Source: Alistipes sp. CHKCI003
Lineage (GTDB): Bacteria > Bacteroidota > Bacteroidia > Bacteroidales > Rikenellaceae
NCBI RefSeq assembly: GCF_900021155.1
Contig: NZ_FCNT01000025.1
Coordinates: 1-35,118, forward strand
DNA length: 35,118 nt
Direction: 5' to 3'
Part shown: piece by piece, positions 6,416 through 14,697 of the stretch
Numbering within the stretch: position 1 is the stretch's first letter
Layout: every line of letters begins with the position of its first letter
Made by a program: the position numbers and the translations under genes
The notes under the pieces: model-generated
Seen by the model: only the letters and a program-made list of their open reading frames with translations
What the model was told of the DNA's origin: nothing
Database searches by the model: none

Positions 6416-8710
6416 ATGAAAGAAGAGACCAAGCAAAATATTCTCAATTCATTGGTTTCAGGGAAATCCTTAACAACCGTGCTCTCGGCAAAAGCGAAAG
6501 AATTTATGTTTGAGAGTGTGCAGAATGAATTGGTGACCAAATATGAAACTGATGGATGGGTGGTCTACAAACGTTATAAAACATCTATTAGAATGCAAAG
6601 GCGGAAACCAATGGATATGGCATTTGAGGATGACGTTTGGACTCTTTTTGCACGCATGGGATTCTCATTCCTCAATAAAGATCGGAACTTTAGGTTACCA
6701 TATAGTAACGATGAAAAATTAACCCAGCAAATAGATATATTTGTTGCGGATGAGGAAACCATATTGATAATTGAATGTAAAGTTGCAGGGAATCCTAAGC
6801 AGAGTAACTTCAAAGAAACTATAGAGGCGATAGGAGGTAAGAAAGAAGGATTGATAACTACAATTCAACAGTTATTTCCTGATACCAAATATAAGATTAA
6901 GTTCATTTTTGCCACAAAGAACTATTACTTGTCAGAACAGGACAATGCACGATTAAATAACTATGGTATAATTCATTTTGACGAAGAAACTCTTAAATAT
7001 TATCGGGAGCTTACAAAGCATTTAGGGACTTCAGCCAAATATCAATTATTAGGAAGTATTTTTGAAGGTCAAACGATTCCTGAATTGGATAACCGAATAC
7101 CTGCCATTAAAGGTAAGATGGGAGGATATACTTATTATTCCTTTTCGATTGAACCTGAAAAGCTACTCAAAATAGGCTATGTTTTGCATAGGAACAAAGC
7201 TAACAGAAAACTCATGCCTACATATCAACGTTTAATTAAAAAGTCAAGACTAAAATCAGTTCAGAACTTCGTTGATAATGGAGGCTTTTTCCCGAATTCA
7301 ATAATTATAAATATTGATACAAATGGAAAATCGGTTAGATTTGATAGTGCTGGTAATCAGGTAGAAAAAAGTATTTCAAGGATAGGAATTCTTCATTTGC
7401 CAAAAAAATATCGATCTGCATATATTATTGATGGACAGCATAGGCTGTATGGTTATGCAAATTCTCCATATAAAGCGACAAATTGTATTCCAGTAGTTGC
7501 TTTTATTAATTTGGAGAGAACGCAGCAAGTCAAATTATTTATGCAGATCAATGAGAACCAAAAGGCGGTTCCCAAGAATCTACGGAACACCTTAAATTCC
7601 GATTTGCTATGGAATTCAGAAAATCGAACGGAACAAATTAAAGCATTAAAACTTCAAATTGCCTTGAGCTTAGGAGAAGAAATGCAATCCCCACTTTATG
7701 ATCGTATTATTATTGGAGAAAATATTAAATCGGCAACGCGTTGTATAACGATTGATACTATTAAAGTCGGTTTGGACCGTGGAAACTTTTTTGGGACATT
7801 CGATAAAGATTCTATCAAAACGGATGGAACCTTCTATAAAGGGAATAATGATGCGACATTAGAGAGGCTTTTCCCTTTTATTGTAGGTTGTTTTGATTAT
7901 ATAAAAAATAATTTACCAGAAGAGTGGGCAAAAGGAGATGCTGATGACGGTTTTTTAACAATAAATGCCAATATCGAAAGCCTGCTTCGTTTATTTAGCG
8001 ATATTGTCGATCACATTGTTAAAGCAAAGGGTGTAAACCCCAAAGTTGATTCGACACAAAATGTCATGCAGGAAATGGTATTTTATTTGGATCCAATTAT
8101 AGATTTCTATAAAAATCTGACATCGGAATCTAAAATAGAATTAAAGAAAAGCTATGGTATAGCAGGGCGAACAAAAGTTTGGAGGATCTTGCAACGCGAA
8201 ATATCAAAGGTCCGTTCTGATTTTCATCCGGACGGATTAGATAAGTATTGGAAAGATGAAGACAAACGATATAATGAAGATTCGTTCAGATTTATTCGGG
8301 ATATTGAAACCTTTATGAAAGAGGATTTTAAAACTAAATTAGAGCAGGTTTATGGAAGCCAATGGTTTAAAAGAGGTGTCCCCAAGGCCGTCTATGATAA
8401 AGCCAACCAATTAGCATCTGAAAAGAATTATGAAATTACAGATGTATCTGAGGAGTATTCCCCATGGGATTGTTTAACCCTCATAGACTATAGAAGAATA
8501 GCCACTTATGGGAGCAACTGGAGAGATATATTTGAAAAATATTACACCAAACCCGGAGAAGAGAAAGGTGGAAATAAAGAAGCCAAAACAGAATGGATGC
8601 AGAAATTAGAACGCATCAGAAACAATAACTTTCACACATATAGTGTAAAAGAAGAAGAGTTTGAGTTTTTATCAGAATTGCATAAATGGTTAATAGAAAC
8701 TTCTGATTAG
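6416..8710 (+). CDS. PD-(D/E)xK nuclease-like, DGQHR and HEPN-like fusion protein
   Basis: A 764-residue protein with three recognisable parts. Residues about 70-190 look like a PD-(D/E)xK fold: D107 in QIDIFVADEE, then E120 and K122 in LIIECK, with a following Gln-containing helix. Residues about 230-450 form a DGQHR domain (DGQHR at 339-343, and FMQINENQKAVPKNL), related to DndB and ParB-like proteins of DNA-modification systems. The last ~75 residues resemble a Swt1/HEPN-type domain with an Rx4H motif, RNNNFH at 735-740. The start ATG 6416 lies 5 bases after the methylase stop; a longer frame from 6314 overlaps the methylase and is rejected. Context suggests a defence effector whose host DNA is marked by the Dam enzyme. 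The domain layout is seen; nuclease and RNase activity are inferred. Confidence 0.78.
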   Translation: MKEETKQNILNSLVSGKSLTTVLSAKAKEFMFESVQNELVTKYETDGWVVYKRYKTSIRMQRRKPMDMAFEDDVWTLFARMGFSFLNKDRNFRLPYSNDEKLTQQIDIFVADEETILIIECKVAGNPKQSNFKETIEAIGGKKEGLITTIQQLFPDTKYKIKFIFATKNYYLSEQDNARLNNYGIIHFDEETLKYYRELTKHLGTSAKYQLLGSIFEGQTIPELDNRIPAIKGKMGGYTYYSFSIEPEKLLKIGYVLHRNKANRKLMPTYQRLIKKSRLKSVQNFVDNGGFFPNSIIINIDTNGKSVRFDSAGNQVEKSISRIGILHLPKKYRSAYIIDGQHRLYGYANSPYKATNCIPVVAFINLERTQQVKLFMQINENQKAVPKNLRNTLNSDLLWNSENRTEQIKALKLQIALSLGEEMQSPLYDRIIIGENIKSATRCITIDTIKVGLDRGNFFGTFDKDSIKTDGTFYKGNNDATLERLFPFIVGCFDYIKNNLPEEWAKGDADDGFLTINANIESLLRLFSDIVDHIVKAKGVNPKVDSTQNVMQEMVFYLDPIIDFYKNLTSESKIELKKSYGIAGRTKVWRILQREISKVRSDFHPDGLDKYWKDEDKRYNEDSFRFIRDIETFMKEDFKTKLEQVYGSQWFKRGVPKAVYDKANQLASEKNYEITDVSEEYSPWDCLTLIDYRRIATYGSNWRDIFEKYYTKPGEEKGGNKEAKTEWMQKLERIRNNNFHTYSVKEEEFEFLSELHKWLIETSD

Positions 8711-8859
8711 GACTTAATTTAGTTAAATGATGGGGGCAAAAGGTAAAAAATTTTGGGGTAAATGTTTGCTGGCAACACGGCTAAAATTGATGTTCCGCTT
8801 TTTTTCAGTTCGAATATATAAGGTTGTGATTCCATGATTTTATCAAAAGATCGTAGGCT

Positions 8860-9018
8860 ATGAGCGAGATTGAGATCAAACAAATGCAGGAAAAAATCGA
8901 CGCAGGCATTTTGCTTGCCCAAAAGCGTCTGATTGAAAAGACCAAGAAGGAGGACGGCAAACTGGTCGTCGTGCGCGATGGAAAGGTCGTGCGTATCAAG
9001 GCCCGCGATCTGAAATAG
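8860..9018 (+). CDS. Small conserved-looking 52-residue protein
   Basis: A short gene starting at ATG 8860 and ending at TAG 9016-9018. The protein has a charged amphipathic helix (IKQMQEKIDAGILLAQKRLI) and then a small strand pair, KLVVVRDGKVVRIKA. It resembles short Bacteroidota hypothetical proteins with a similar helix-hairpin layout. It is more GC-rich than the preceding fusion gene. The terminator at 9046-9077 directly after it supports a real transcript end. Function is unknown. Confidence 0.6.
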   Translation: MSEIEIKQMQEKIDAGILLAQKRLIEKTKKEDGKLVVVRDGKVVRIKARDLK

Positions 9019-9045
9019 GAAACTTGGGTCGGTTGTCCGAATGAA

Positions 9046-9077
9046 TAATCCCCGGCATTTTCGGATGTCGGGGATTC
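9046..9077 (+). terminator. Rho-independent terminator after the 52-residue gene
   Basis: The arms AATCCCCGGCAT and ATGTCGGGGATT pair over 12 positions with one G-T wobble around a TTTCGG loop, followed by CATTATTTCT. It lies about 28 bases after the stop codon at 9018. Confidence 0.75.
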
Positions 9078-9371
9078 ATTATTTCTCTATGGGATCATCT
9101 ATGTATTTAACGCATCGGCTTAAATTATTCTAAAATTAGAATTTTAAAAATAAATAAATTATTGTATATTAAAGAACTTTTTTCGTCAATAAAGGTTAGA
9201 ATATGTGTCCTCGAGTAATGGCTGCATGAAAAGATATTTAGAATGTCACGACGATATAATTAATATAATATGATAGCTGAGAAGCGATGTTAAATGGTGA
9301 TTTATTATTTCGTATATGATATAAAATAGTGTGCGCTATAGTCTGTTAGTGGTTTCTATAAAATAATTATT
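9078..9371. other. AT-rich intergenic region
   Basis: About 290 very AT-rich bases between the terminator and the RelA/SpoT-like gene. I see no gene, no clear -33/-7 pair and no repeat here. It presumably holds the promoter of the RelA/SpoT-like gene. Confidence 0.4.
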
Positions 9372-9794
9372 ATGTCACAACAAATTATTTCTAAATCGGC
9401 TATTGATAGGGCAGGGAATATTCTTGCTAAGGAAAAATTTAAGACATATGAAGAGTGGGTGGCTGCAGATAAGATTTTTGACGATTTTAGGCAAGCACAT
9501 TTGCAGCCGTTAACATCTACAACTATTGCTATTCAGAACTGGTTTAGGTCAGATAACGCTACATATATTATAGTTCAAAGATTAAAACGAAAACCTCAAA
9601 TTTTAAAAAAATTGAGAAGGTTGAATACTCGTTTGACTCAGCTCCAAGATATTGGCGGTTTGAGGATAGTTGTCGATCAAAATAGTGATGTAGACCGACT
9701 TATTGAATATATTACAAGTAAATTAAAACAACAAACATCTATTATGAGTGCAGGTCCGATAGCGGAAACTGGGGCAATACCTGTTAACTCGTGA
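9372..9794 (+). pseudogene. RelA/SpoT-domain protein, 3' part lost
   Basis: The N-terminal ~120 residues look like the start of a RelA/SpoT (ppGpp synthetase-like) domain protein. FDDFRQAHLQPL is followed by IIVQRLKRKPQILKKLRR and the typical LTQLQDIGGLRIVV. In complete members this is followed by the rest of the synthetase domain (the SGYR-type substrate motif and the strand after it), bringing the total to about 300 residues. Here similarity fades near 9735, and the frame ends after an unrelated tail (MSAGPIAETGAIPVNS). The 3' side abuts the end of the TolC-like gene on the opposite strand, so the gene was probably cut by insertion or deletion when the secretion cluster arrived. Confidence 0.75.
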
Positions 9795-11238
9795 ACTTCA
9801 CGATGCTGCTGTTATTCCGTATGTCGATCAAGGCTATCGCCCTATATTTATATATCAGTAAAAAGACGGTTTTGATTTTGTTGATATAATTCATGTGATT
9901 CTGAACAAATTGTTTTTCGGCCTGAATAATCTTGCTCATATCTATTTTCCCGTATCGAACATTCATTTTAATCAGTTCGAGCCTCTTGTCGAGCAGTTCC
10001 AACAATGCTTTGTCTTCTCTTATTTCGGATAGAAGTATCTCGACATTTCGAAGATCATATTTATAGGAGGCTAAATCGTTTTTCTTCGTCGTCTCATACT
10101 GAAGATCCGATTTGTGTATTTCTTGTAATACGATATTTTTATTGATCTTATTCGTCCCCCAATTGAATAACGGGACAGATAGGGATAAAATGACATTAAA
10201 CCGCCGGGATTTGGAGTCCATAAGGGCCGAATAAGTATCCGCCTGCGAGTTGATTCCTCCTCCAATCGAAAGCGAAACAGACGGTTTGGAATCTATATTG
10301 ATGTCTTTTAATTTCCGTTCATTCTGCAATATATCGTATTCTCGCGACAAGTCCGTTGAGTATTGCATTGCCAAATCGATGACTTTCATCGGATCGAAAT
10401 CGAATCGATATTCGTCCAAACAAGCGGGAGAGAAATCGACCCACAATTCGTTTGTGTTGCGAATGTTCAGATAATCCATGAGCCTCTGTCTTGCAATGGA
10501 TATATCCATATCGTTATTATTATTCAGCGCTTTGTAATATTCGATCCGGGTTTCTAACAGGTCCTCTTCTGAGATTCGGCGCATTTCGAATAATTTGACA
10601 GCACGTTTATAAACATATTCCGCAAGTTCTAATACAAATTGATTCAATTCAAGACGACGCTGCTCAATATAGAGCGAAAAGAAAAGCTCGATGACCTCTC
10701 CCTTTATATACTCTTTTCGTTGAATCAACTGTATATTATCAATCGTCTTTTGTACCTCGTATAATTTTTTCTCCCATTTGTATTGATTGTAGCCTGTAAT
10801 CTTTTGGCTATACGTAAAATTTATGAGATTCAGGTTATAAGATATGCTATGCTCCGGATGGAAGTTGTCCAATCGGTCCAATGCCGAGGATAGGGACAAC
10901 GTACCGCCCGTAAATGGGATCAGTTGCGATACGCTGAGTCCGACATTGGCGCTCGAGTAGAACCTGTCCACATATTTCTCACTGCCGTCAGCCAAAGTTA
11001 CGGGCGAAATATTATTGTTCAGATTAGGCAACGTCGCGCTCAAATTTATTTTAGGCAGCACCTTGATTTCGAACAATCGATCGTTGTAGCGTGCAATCGT
11101 CGAATCAGCTCGGAGCGTCTCATAATCGTTCGAATATTGAGACAACTCTATCGCTCGATCCAATGTCAAGTACATTTGAGCAAAAGACTTTTGTTTACTC
11201 GATATCACTATGAACAGCAGAATAAAGAGCATTCTCAT
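9784..11238 (-). CDS. TolC-family outer membrane channel protein
   Basis: A 484-residue outer membrane efflux protein, the expected length for the family. A signal peptide is visible (MRMLFILLFIVISS ending near SFAQ). Then come two outer-membrane efflux repeats with the usual LTLDRAIELS-type opening, long amphipathic helices and a strand segment with Gly/Ser-rich alternation (VSQLIPFTGGTLSL). It would form the outer membrane duct of the type I secretion machine encoded upstream with the HlyD adaptor and C39 ABC transporter. It is the last gene of the minus-strand cluster, 22 bases after the NUDIX-ligase gene. Its 3' end meets the truncated RelA/SpoT-like gene, and I see no terminator between them. 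Confidence 0.9.
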   Translation of the reverse strand: MRMLFILLFIVISSKQKSFAQMYLTLDRAIELSQYSNDYETLRADSTIARYNDRLFEIKVLPKINLSATLPNLNNNISPVTLADGSEKYVDRFYSSANVGLSVSQLIPFTGGTLSLSSALDRLDNFHPEHSISYNLNLINFTYSQKITGYNQYKWEKKLYEVQKTIDNIQLIQRKEYIKGEVIELFFSLYIEQRRLELNQFVLELAEYVYKRAVKLFEMRRISEEDLLETRIEYYKALNNNNDMDISIARQRLMDYLNIRNTNELWVDFSPACLDEYRFDFDPMKVIDLAMQYSTDLSREYDILQNERKLKDINIDSKPSVSLSIGGGINSQADTYSALMDSKSRRFNVILSLSVPLFNWGTNKINKNIVLQEIHKSDLQYETTKKNDLASYKYDLRNVEILLSEIREDKALLELLDKRLELIKMNVRYGKIDMSKIIQAEKQFVQNHMNYINKIKTVFLLIYKYRAIALIDIRNNSSIVKFTS

Positions 11239-11260
11239 GTTTTAACTTGTATTTTGCTTT

Positions 11261-12346
11261 TTATTGTGGAAATTTTATCTTCAGCCGTGAATGATCATCA
11301 AATAATAAAACGTACCCTTCACCACGGGCCGAATCATGTTGCATAAGCTCCGAAATACCTCCATGCATATGATAACGTCGAACTCGGGGTATGGGCAGAT
11401 CGATGTTTTCTAAAGGAATTTCAAGCATTTTATCGTTGTCATATGCTCCCAATAAAAATAAATCTTCGGTCTCTCCGTAGTCTGTTACGAGAAAATCATT
11501 AGGAAATACGATCTCAAAAAAATAAGTATAGCGAGAATCAAGAAGATGAAATAGATGCGAATATTTATTATACAATATTGCATTCCCTCGAATTCCCGGA
11601 TACGAGATGAACGAATTTCGTGTTGCCAAAAAGGGCAAGCCGTCTGTCCAATACAAAATTCCCAAGAAACCGTCTTTTTTTTCATAAATCTTGAAATCGG
11701 ATGTTCGAGGTCTAAATTCCGGATATAGTTGTTCGTATTCGAAAAATTTCTTAATAGGATGATATAAAATTTTATTATTTCCGTCCAAGATGATTCCTCT
11801 GCACCAAAGCGTAACTTCATTCCAATACTCGTCTCTCTTGCATTTGTTCGTATAATCGTAAATATAAAGTTCTTCGGTCGGATGACGGGATTTGGATATA
11901 TATCCATCGGATAAGAGGCGATCCAAAATCCTCGAATCGATATGTGTTTCATCTAAATGAAATAATATCGGTAATTGGGAGCGTTGGATATGGACAAATG
12001 CGTTTTCAGCATCCAGCATACCCGCCCATACGATTTCTCGCGAATCATAAATTTCAATGTGCGGCAACGGATCGTTGTCGGGAAGATTGACGATAAAATA
12101 GATCAATCTTCTGCCAAATACCTTATTATGGATATTCAACAGCCGTGGAGCCGTATCGATATATTTTCTATCGACGATTACTCCCGTTTCCTCCGCTGTT
12201 TCCCTAATTGCGGCATCGAGAGGGCATTCTCCGTCGGATATGCCGCCTTTGGGGATCGATAGACGGCTTTTGTCAGGATCGCATCTCTGTTGCACTAAAA
12301 GTACACGATTCCGGTGAATGATCAATAGACCCGCTGTAATACGCAT
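11261..12346 (-). CDS. NUDIX hydrolase fused to a T4 Rnl1-like RNA ligase domain
   Basis: A 361-residue two-domain protein. Residues 1-130 are a NUDIX domain with an intact Nudix box at 34-56 (Gx5Ex7RExxEExG: G34, E40, R48, E49, E52, E53, G55), which hydrolyses nucleoside diphosphate derivatives. Residues about 155-361 match an Rnl1-type nucleotidyltransferase/ligase core: CRGIIL, motif I KxDG (K223 in EKKDG), motif III-like YTYFFEIV, motif IV EGYVLLF and motif V LKIKF. It ends directly after motif V and lacks a C-terminal domain. It is a paralogue of the ligase encoded just upstream, 6 bases away. Both nucleotide activities look intact; the substrate is unknown and need not be RNA. Confidence 0.8.
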   Translation of the reverse strand: MRITAGLLIIHRNRVLLVQQRCDPDKSRLSIPKGGISDGECPLDAAIRETAEETGVIVDRKYIDTAPRLLNIHNKVFGRRLIYFIVNLPDNDPLPHIEIYDSREIVWAGMLDAENAFVHIQRSQLPILFHLDETHIDSRILDRLLSDGYISKSRHPTEELYIYDYTNKCKRDEYWNEVTLWCRGIILDGNNKILYHPIKKFFEYEQLYPEFRPRTSDFKIYEKKDGFLGILYWTDGLPFLATRNSFISYPGIRGNAILYNKYSHLFHLLDSRYTYFFEIVFPNDFLVTDYGETEDLFLLGAYDNDKMLEIPLENIDLPIPRVRRYHMHGGISELMQHDSARGEGYVLLFDDHSRLKIKFPQ

Positions 12347-12352
12347 ACTTCC

Positions 12353-13465
12353 TCAGTGTTTGATATACCGTTGTTCCCAATTCCAAACCGACGTTTCGTA
12401 AATATGAGGCTCCTTCATACGCTTTTCGATATCAAAGATCGGTGAAGGAGGAGCAGTTAACATGCATTCGGGGCCGGTCCGGGTGTGAGCATTCTGATTC
12501 AGAACATTTGCTTTGGTTGCGTTCAGCCAATAGTCGTAGCCCATGAGATAATAAAATCCGGGCACAGCGTACTTCAATGATATCAAATCGTTGTCTCCAT
12601 GGTCCAAAGCGCTCTTGACATCGTTCATACTGATTGTACGATGTCGGAAATGAAAAATATTTGCCATTTCCTGAAATCGCAAAAAGGCAACTCGGTCTTG
12701 ATGAATGTAATAATCCAAGATTTTATGCGCTTTCTGATACCACGGGAATTTGAGCTTTATCATTAAACCGTTTTCAAAATATGCGACAAAACCCTCTTGA
12801 TTAGGAAGATCTAATGCTACGATGTCATCGAAATTATCGAGATGTCCGTATTCCGGCGTATAATCGCGACTGACAGGAAATCCGATGTCCGGCAATTCCA
12901 TAAGTTTTCCGGATGCTTTATCAATCATTCCAATTAGATAAAGATCTCTGATGTCGCCGTAATCGATCAATACTTTGGTTTCCGGATATACTGCCTCGAA
13001 AACATACGTGAACCGTTTATCGAATTTGTCAAACAAGTGGGAATATTTCGTATACAGCAATTCGGTGGCTTTTACAGCCTTGATATTCGTGAACGAGCGC
13101 TGCGTCGCTAAATACGGTTTATCTCCGATCCAATAAAGCGTAACCATAGTCCCGTCAATCTTTTCCAAGATTCGGAATTTCCCACGAGGAATCCGGACTA
13201 TTTTATCTTCGCTCAGCAGCAGCGTATCGGATGATAAATATTGCCGGTAAGTCCAAAATTTTGGGAAAGGTCGTTCTACGACATTCCCATTTCCGTCCAG
13301 TATCAATCCTCGGCAATGGATGCTTATATTATCCCAAACAGTCGGTTTCGGCGGATTCCTGTCCGAATAATAGCCGAATAAGTACAAATCTTGTGTCGGA
13401 TGTTTTTCATAGCACATCGTAGTCTTGACACAATATTCTTTCAGAAGATCAAGGTCGAATCTCAT
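12353..13465 (-). CDS. T4 Rnl1-like RNA ligase family protein
   Basis: A 370-residue nucleotidyl-ligase. The N-terminal part has the family run HCRGLILDGNGNVVERPFPK, then motif I KIDG with K102 as the likely AMP-accepting Lys, motif III-like TYVFEAV (153-159), motif IV EGFVAYF (224-230) and motif V MIKLKF (235-240). Residues 241-370 are an extra C-terminal region with no recognised fold. The start ATG overlaps the stop of the unknown gene at 13462 (ATGA), showing translational coupling. Enzymes of this family adenylylate a Lys and pass AMP to a 5'-phosphate end. In an export operon its target could be RNA, a nucleotide cofactor or a peptide; this cannot be decided here. Confidence 0.8.
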   Translation of the reverse strand: MRFDLDLLKEYCVKTTMCYEKHPTQDLYLFGYYSDRNPPKPTVWDNISIHCRGLILDGNGNVVERPFPKFWTYRQYLSSDTLLLSEDKIVRIPRGKFRILEKIDGTMVTLYWIGDKPYLATQRSFTNIKAVKATELLYTKYSHLFDKFDKRFTYVFEAVYPETKVLIDYGDIRDLYLIGMIDKASGKLMELPDIGFPVSRDYTPEYGHLDNFDDIVALDLPNQEGFVAYFENGLMIKLKFPWYQKAHKILDYYIHQDRVAFLRFQEMANIFHFRHRTISMNDVKSALDHGDNDLISLKYAVPGFYYLMGYDYWLNATKANVLNQNAHTRTGPECMLTAPPSPIFDIEKRMKEPHIYETSVWNWEQRYIKH

Positions 13466-14691
13466 TTTGTCAGATAATTTATGCTGTACGGAATATAACC
13501 TTTATAGAACGGAGGTAGATCCATGCAACCGGCCAATTTTTCAAAGAATGTATGAAAATAGGACGACAAGTCATTTTCGTTCTCTGAAAGCGAAGGGTTC
13601 AAGAGATTGCGAATATCGACCAGCGCGGATAAACTTTCATCTGTCGAATCCTCTTCGTCAGGATAACTGTTCCAATCTCGGATGAGTGTCCCATAATTCG
13701 CAGACAATACGATTTTATTTTTATCGCTCTGCCGTTTATATTCCCAAAGGATCTTATCCTTGGCTTCCGAGATTCCATCGTGATTCAACAAAGACTTCGT
13801 AAATGGGGAAATACTTTCATTCACCATGATGTCCAAGAGTTGTCCGTTCGCTTTTATAAATTCATTCTTCGACAGGAAATAATTTTTGGCAGCGATCAGA
13901 TAATAATAGGTAAAAAGAGTGATCTTTCTGCTGTCGCCGATATTCTCCTGAGAAAACATAATAAGAGACTCTTCTGAAAACCGGCATAAGATGTCGTATG
14001 TTTTCCGCCGGACTTCACAGGGGAGGTTGTCAATATAATTCGAAGGTCGCTCAAAAGGAATGCGAACTCTGTACAGCTGCAATTCGCTGACATTTTCATA
14101 AAGGTACAACTGCAATTTCCGAAGGATAACTTCTTTGTCCGGTGATTGTATAATAAATGTAATCAATATATCCCGATCGCTGATTTTTGTCTTATATTGC
14201 CAATCGATCCAGTATTGAACCTCGCGTAAATGAGTTTTTATGACACGACATAGCGGGATAAATGTTTTCGATATAAATTGTCGAAGATCGGCGATATCGC
14301 AAAAAAGCATGGAGATTTCATATTTGCGGCGAATCGTATCGGGCGCTTCCATAGATGCGGGAGTTTGTTGATTGTATATTTTTATCGGTTCAATGGCAGA
14401 TAAAATCCGAGGTGCGATCCGGATCCTATCGAACAAAGTTACTACATGTGAGAATACTGTCGCAATTTCAATATCGCGGCCTAATATTTTTCGATACAAT
14501 TCGGTCTGTGAGTAGATCTTGAATATGTAACTTTCTTCGGTGGCGGTGGCGATCCGATTTCGAAGATCATCATTGTCTTTTGAAATTATTATCAAAGAAT
14601 CGGTCGTAGAGGACAAAAAAACCGCTAACGCGTGAAAGTAATTATGGGTCTGGCAGAATCGTATTACAGGTGTGATCGTATCAATATACAT
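13462..14691 (-). CDS. Unknown protein of the secretion cluster, possibly a degenerate nucleotidyltransferase fold
   Basis: A 409-residue protein I do not recognise. It has no signal peptide or membrane segment. The N-terminus alternates strand and helix (TTDSLIIISKDND, then YSQTELYRKILGRD and FSHVVTLFDR). This layout parallels the beginning of the nucleotidyltransferase encoded at 18235-19815 (DVDIVIFSKK..., YYKTPYALIKDAF, FKEGRIIKD) but lacks its GS...DxD catalytic residues. A fold relationship is therefore a guess. The remainder is helix-rich. It sits between the HlyD gene (6 bases) and the ligase gene (ATGA overlap), so it is part of the same operon. It may be a scaffold or partner for the ligase/nucleotidyltransferase proteins. 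Confidence 0.6.
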   Translation of the reverse strand: MYIDTITPVIRFCQTHNYFHALAVFLSSTTDSLIIISKDNDDLRNRIATATEESYIFKIYSQTELYRKILGRDIEIATVFSHVVTLFDRIRIAPRILSAIEPIKIYNQQTPASMEAPDTIRRKYEISMLFCDIADLRQFISKTFIPLCRVIKTHLREVQYWIDWQYKTKISDRDILITFIIQSPDKEVILRKLQLYLYENVSELQLYRVRIPFERPSNYIDNLPCEVRRKTYDILCRFSEESLIMFSQENIGDSRKITLFTYYYLIAAKNYFLSKNEFIKANGQLLDIMVNESISPFTKSLLNHDGISEAKDKILWEYKRQSDKNKIVLSANYGTLIRDWNSYPDEEDSTDESLSALVDIRNLLNPSLSENENDLSSYFHTFFEKLAGCMDLPPFYKGYIPYSINYLTK

Positions 14692-14697
14692 CGCGAG

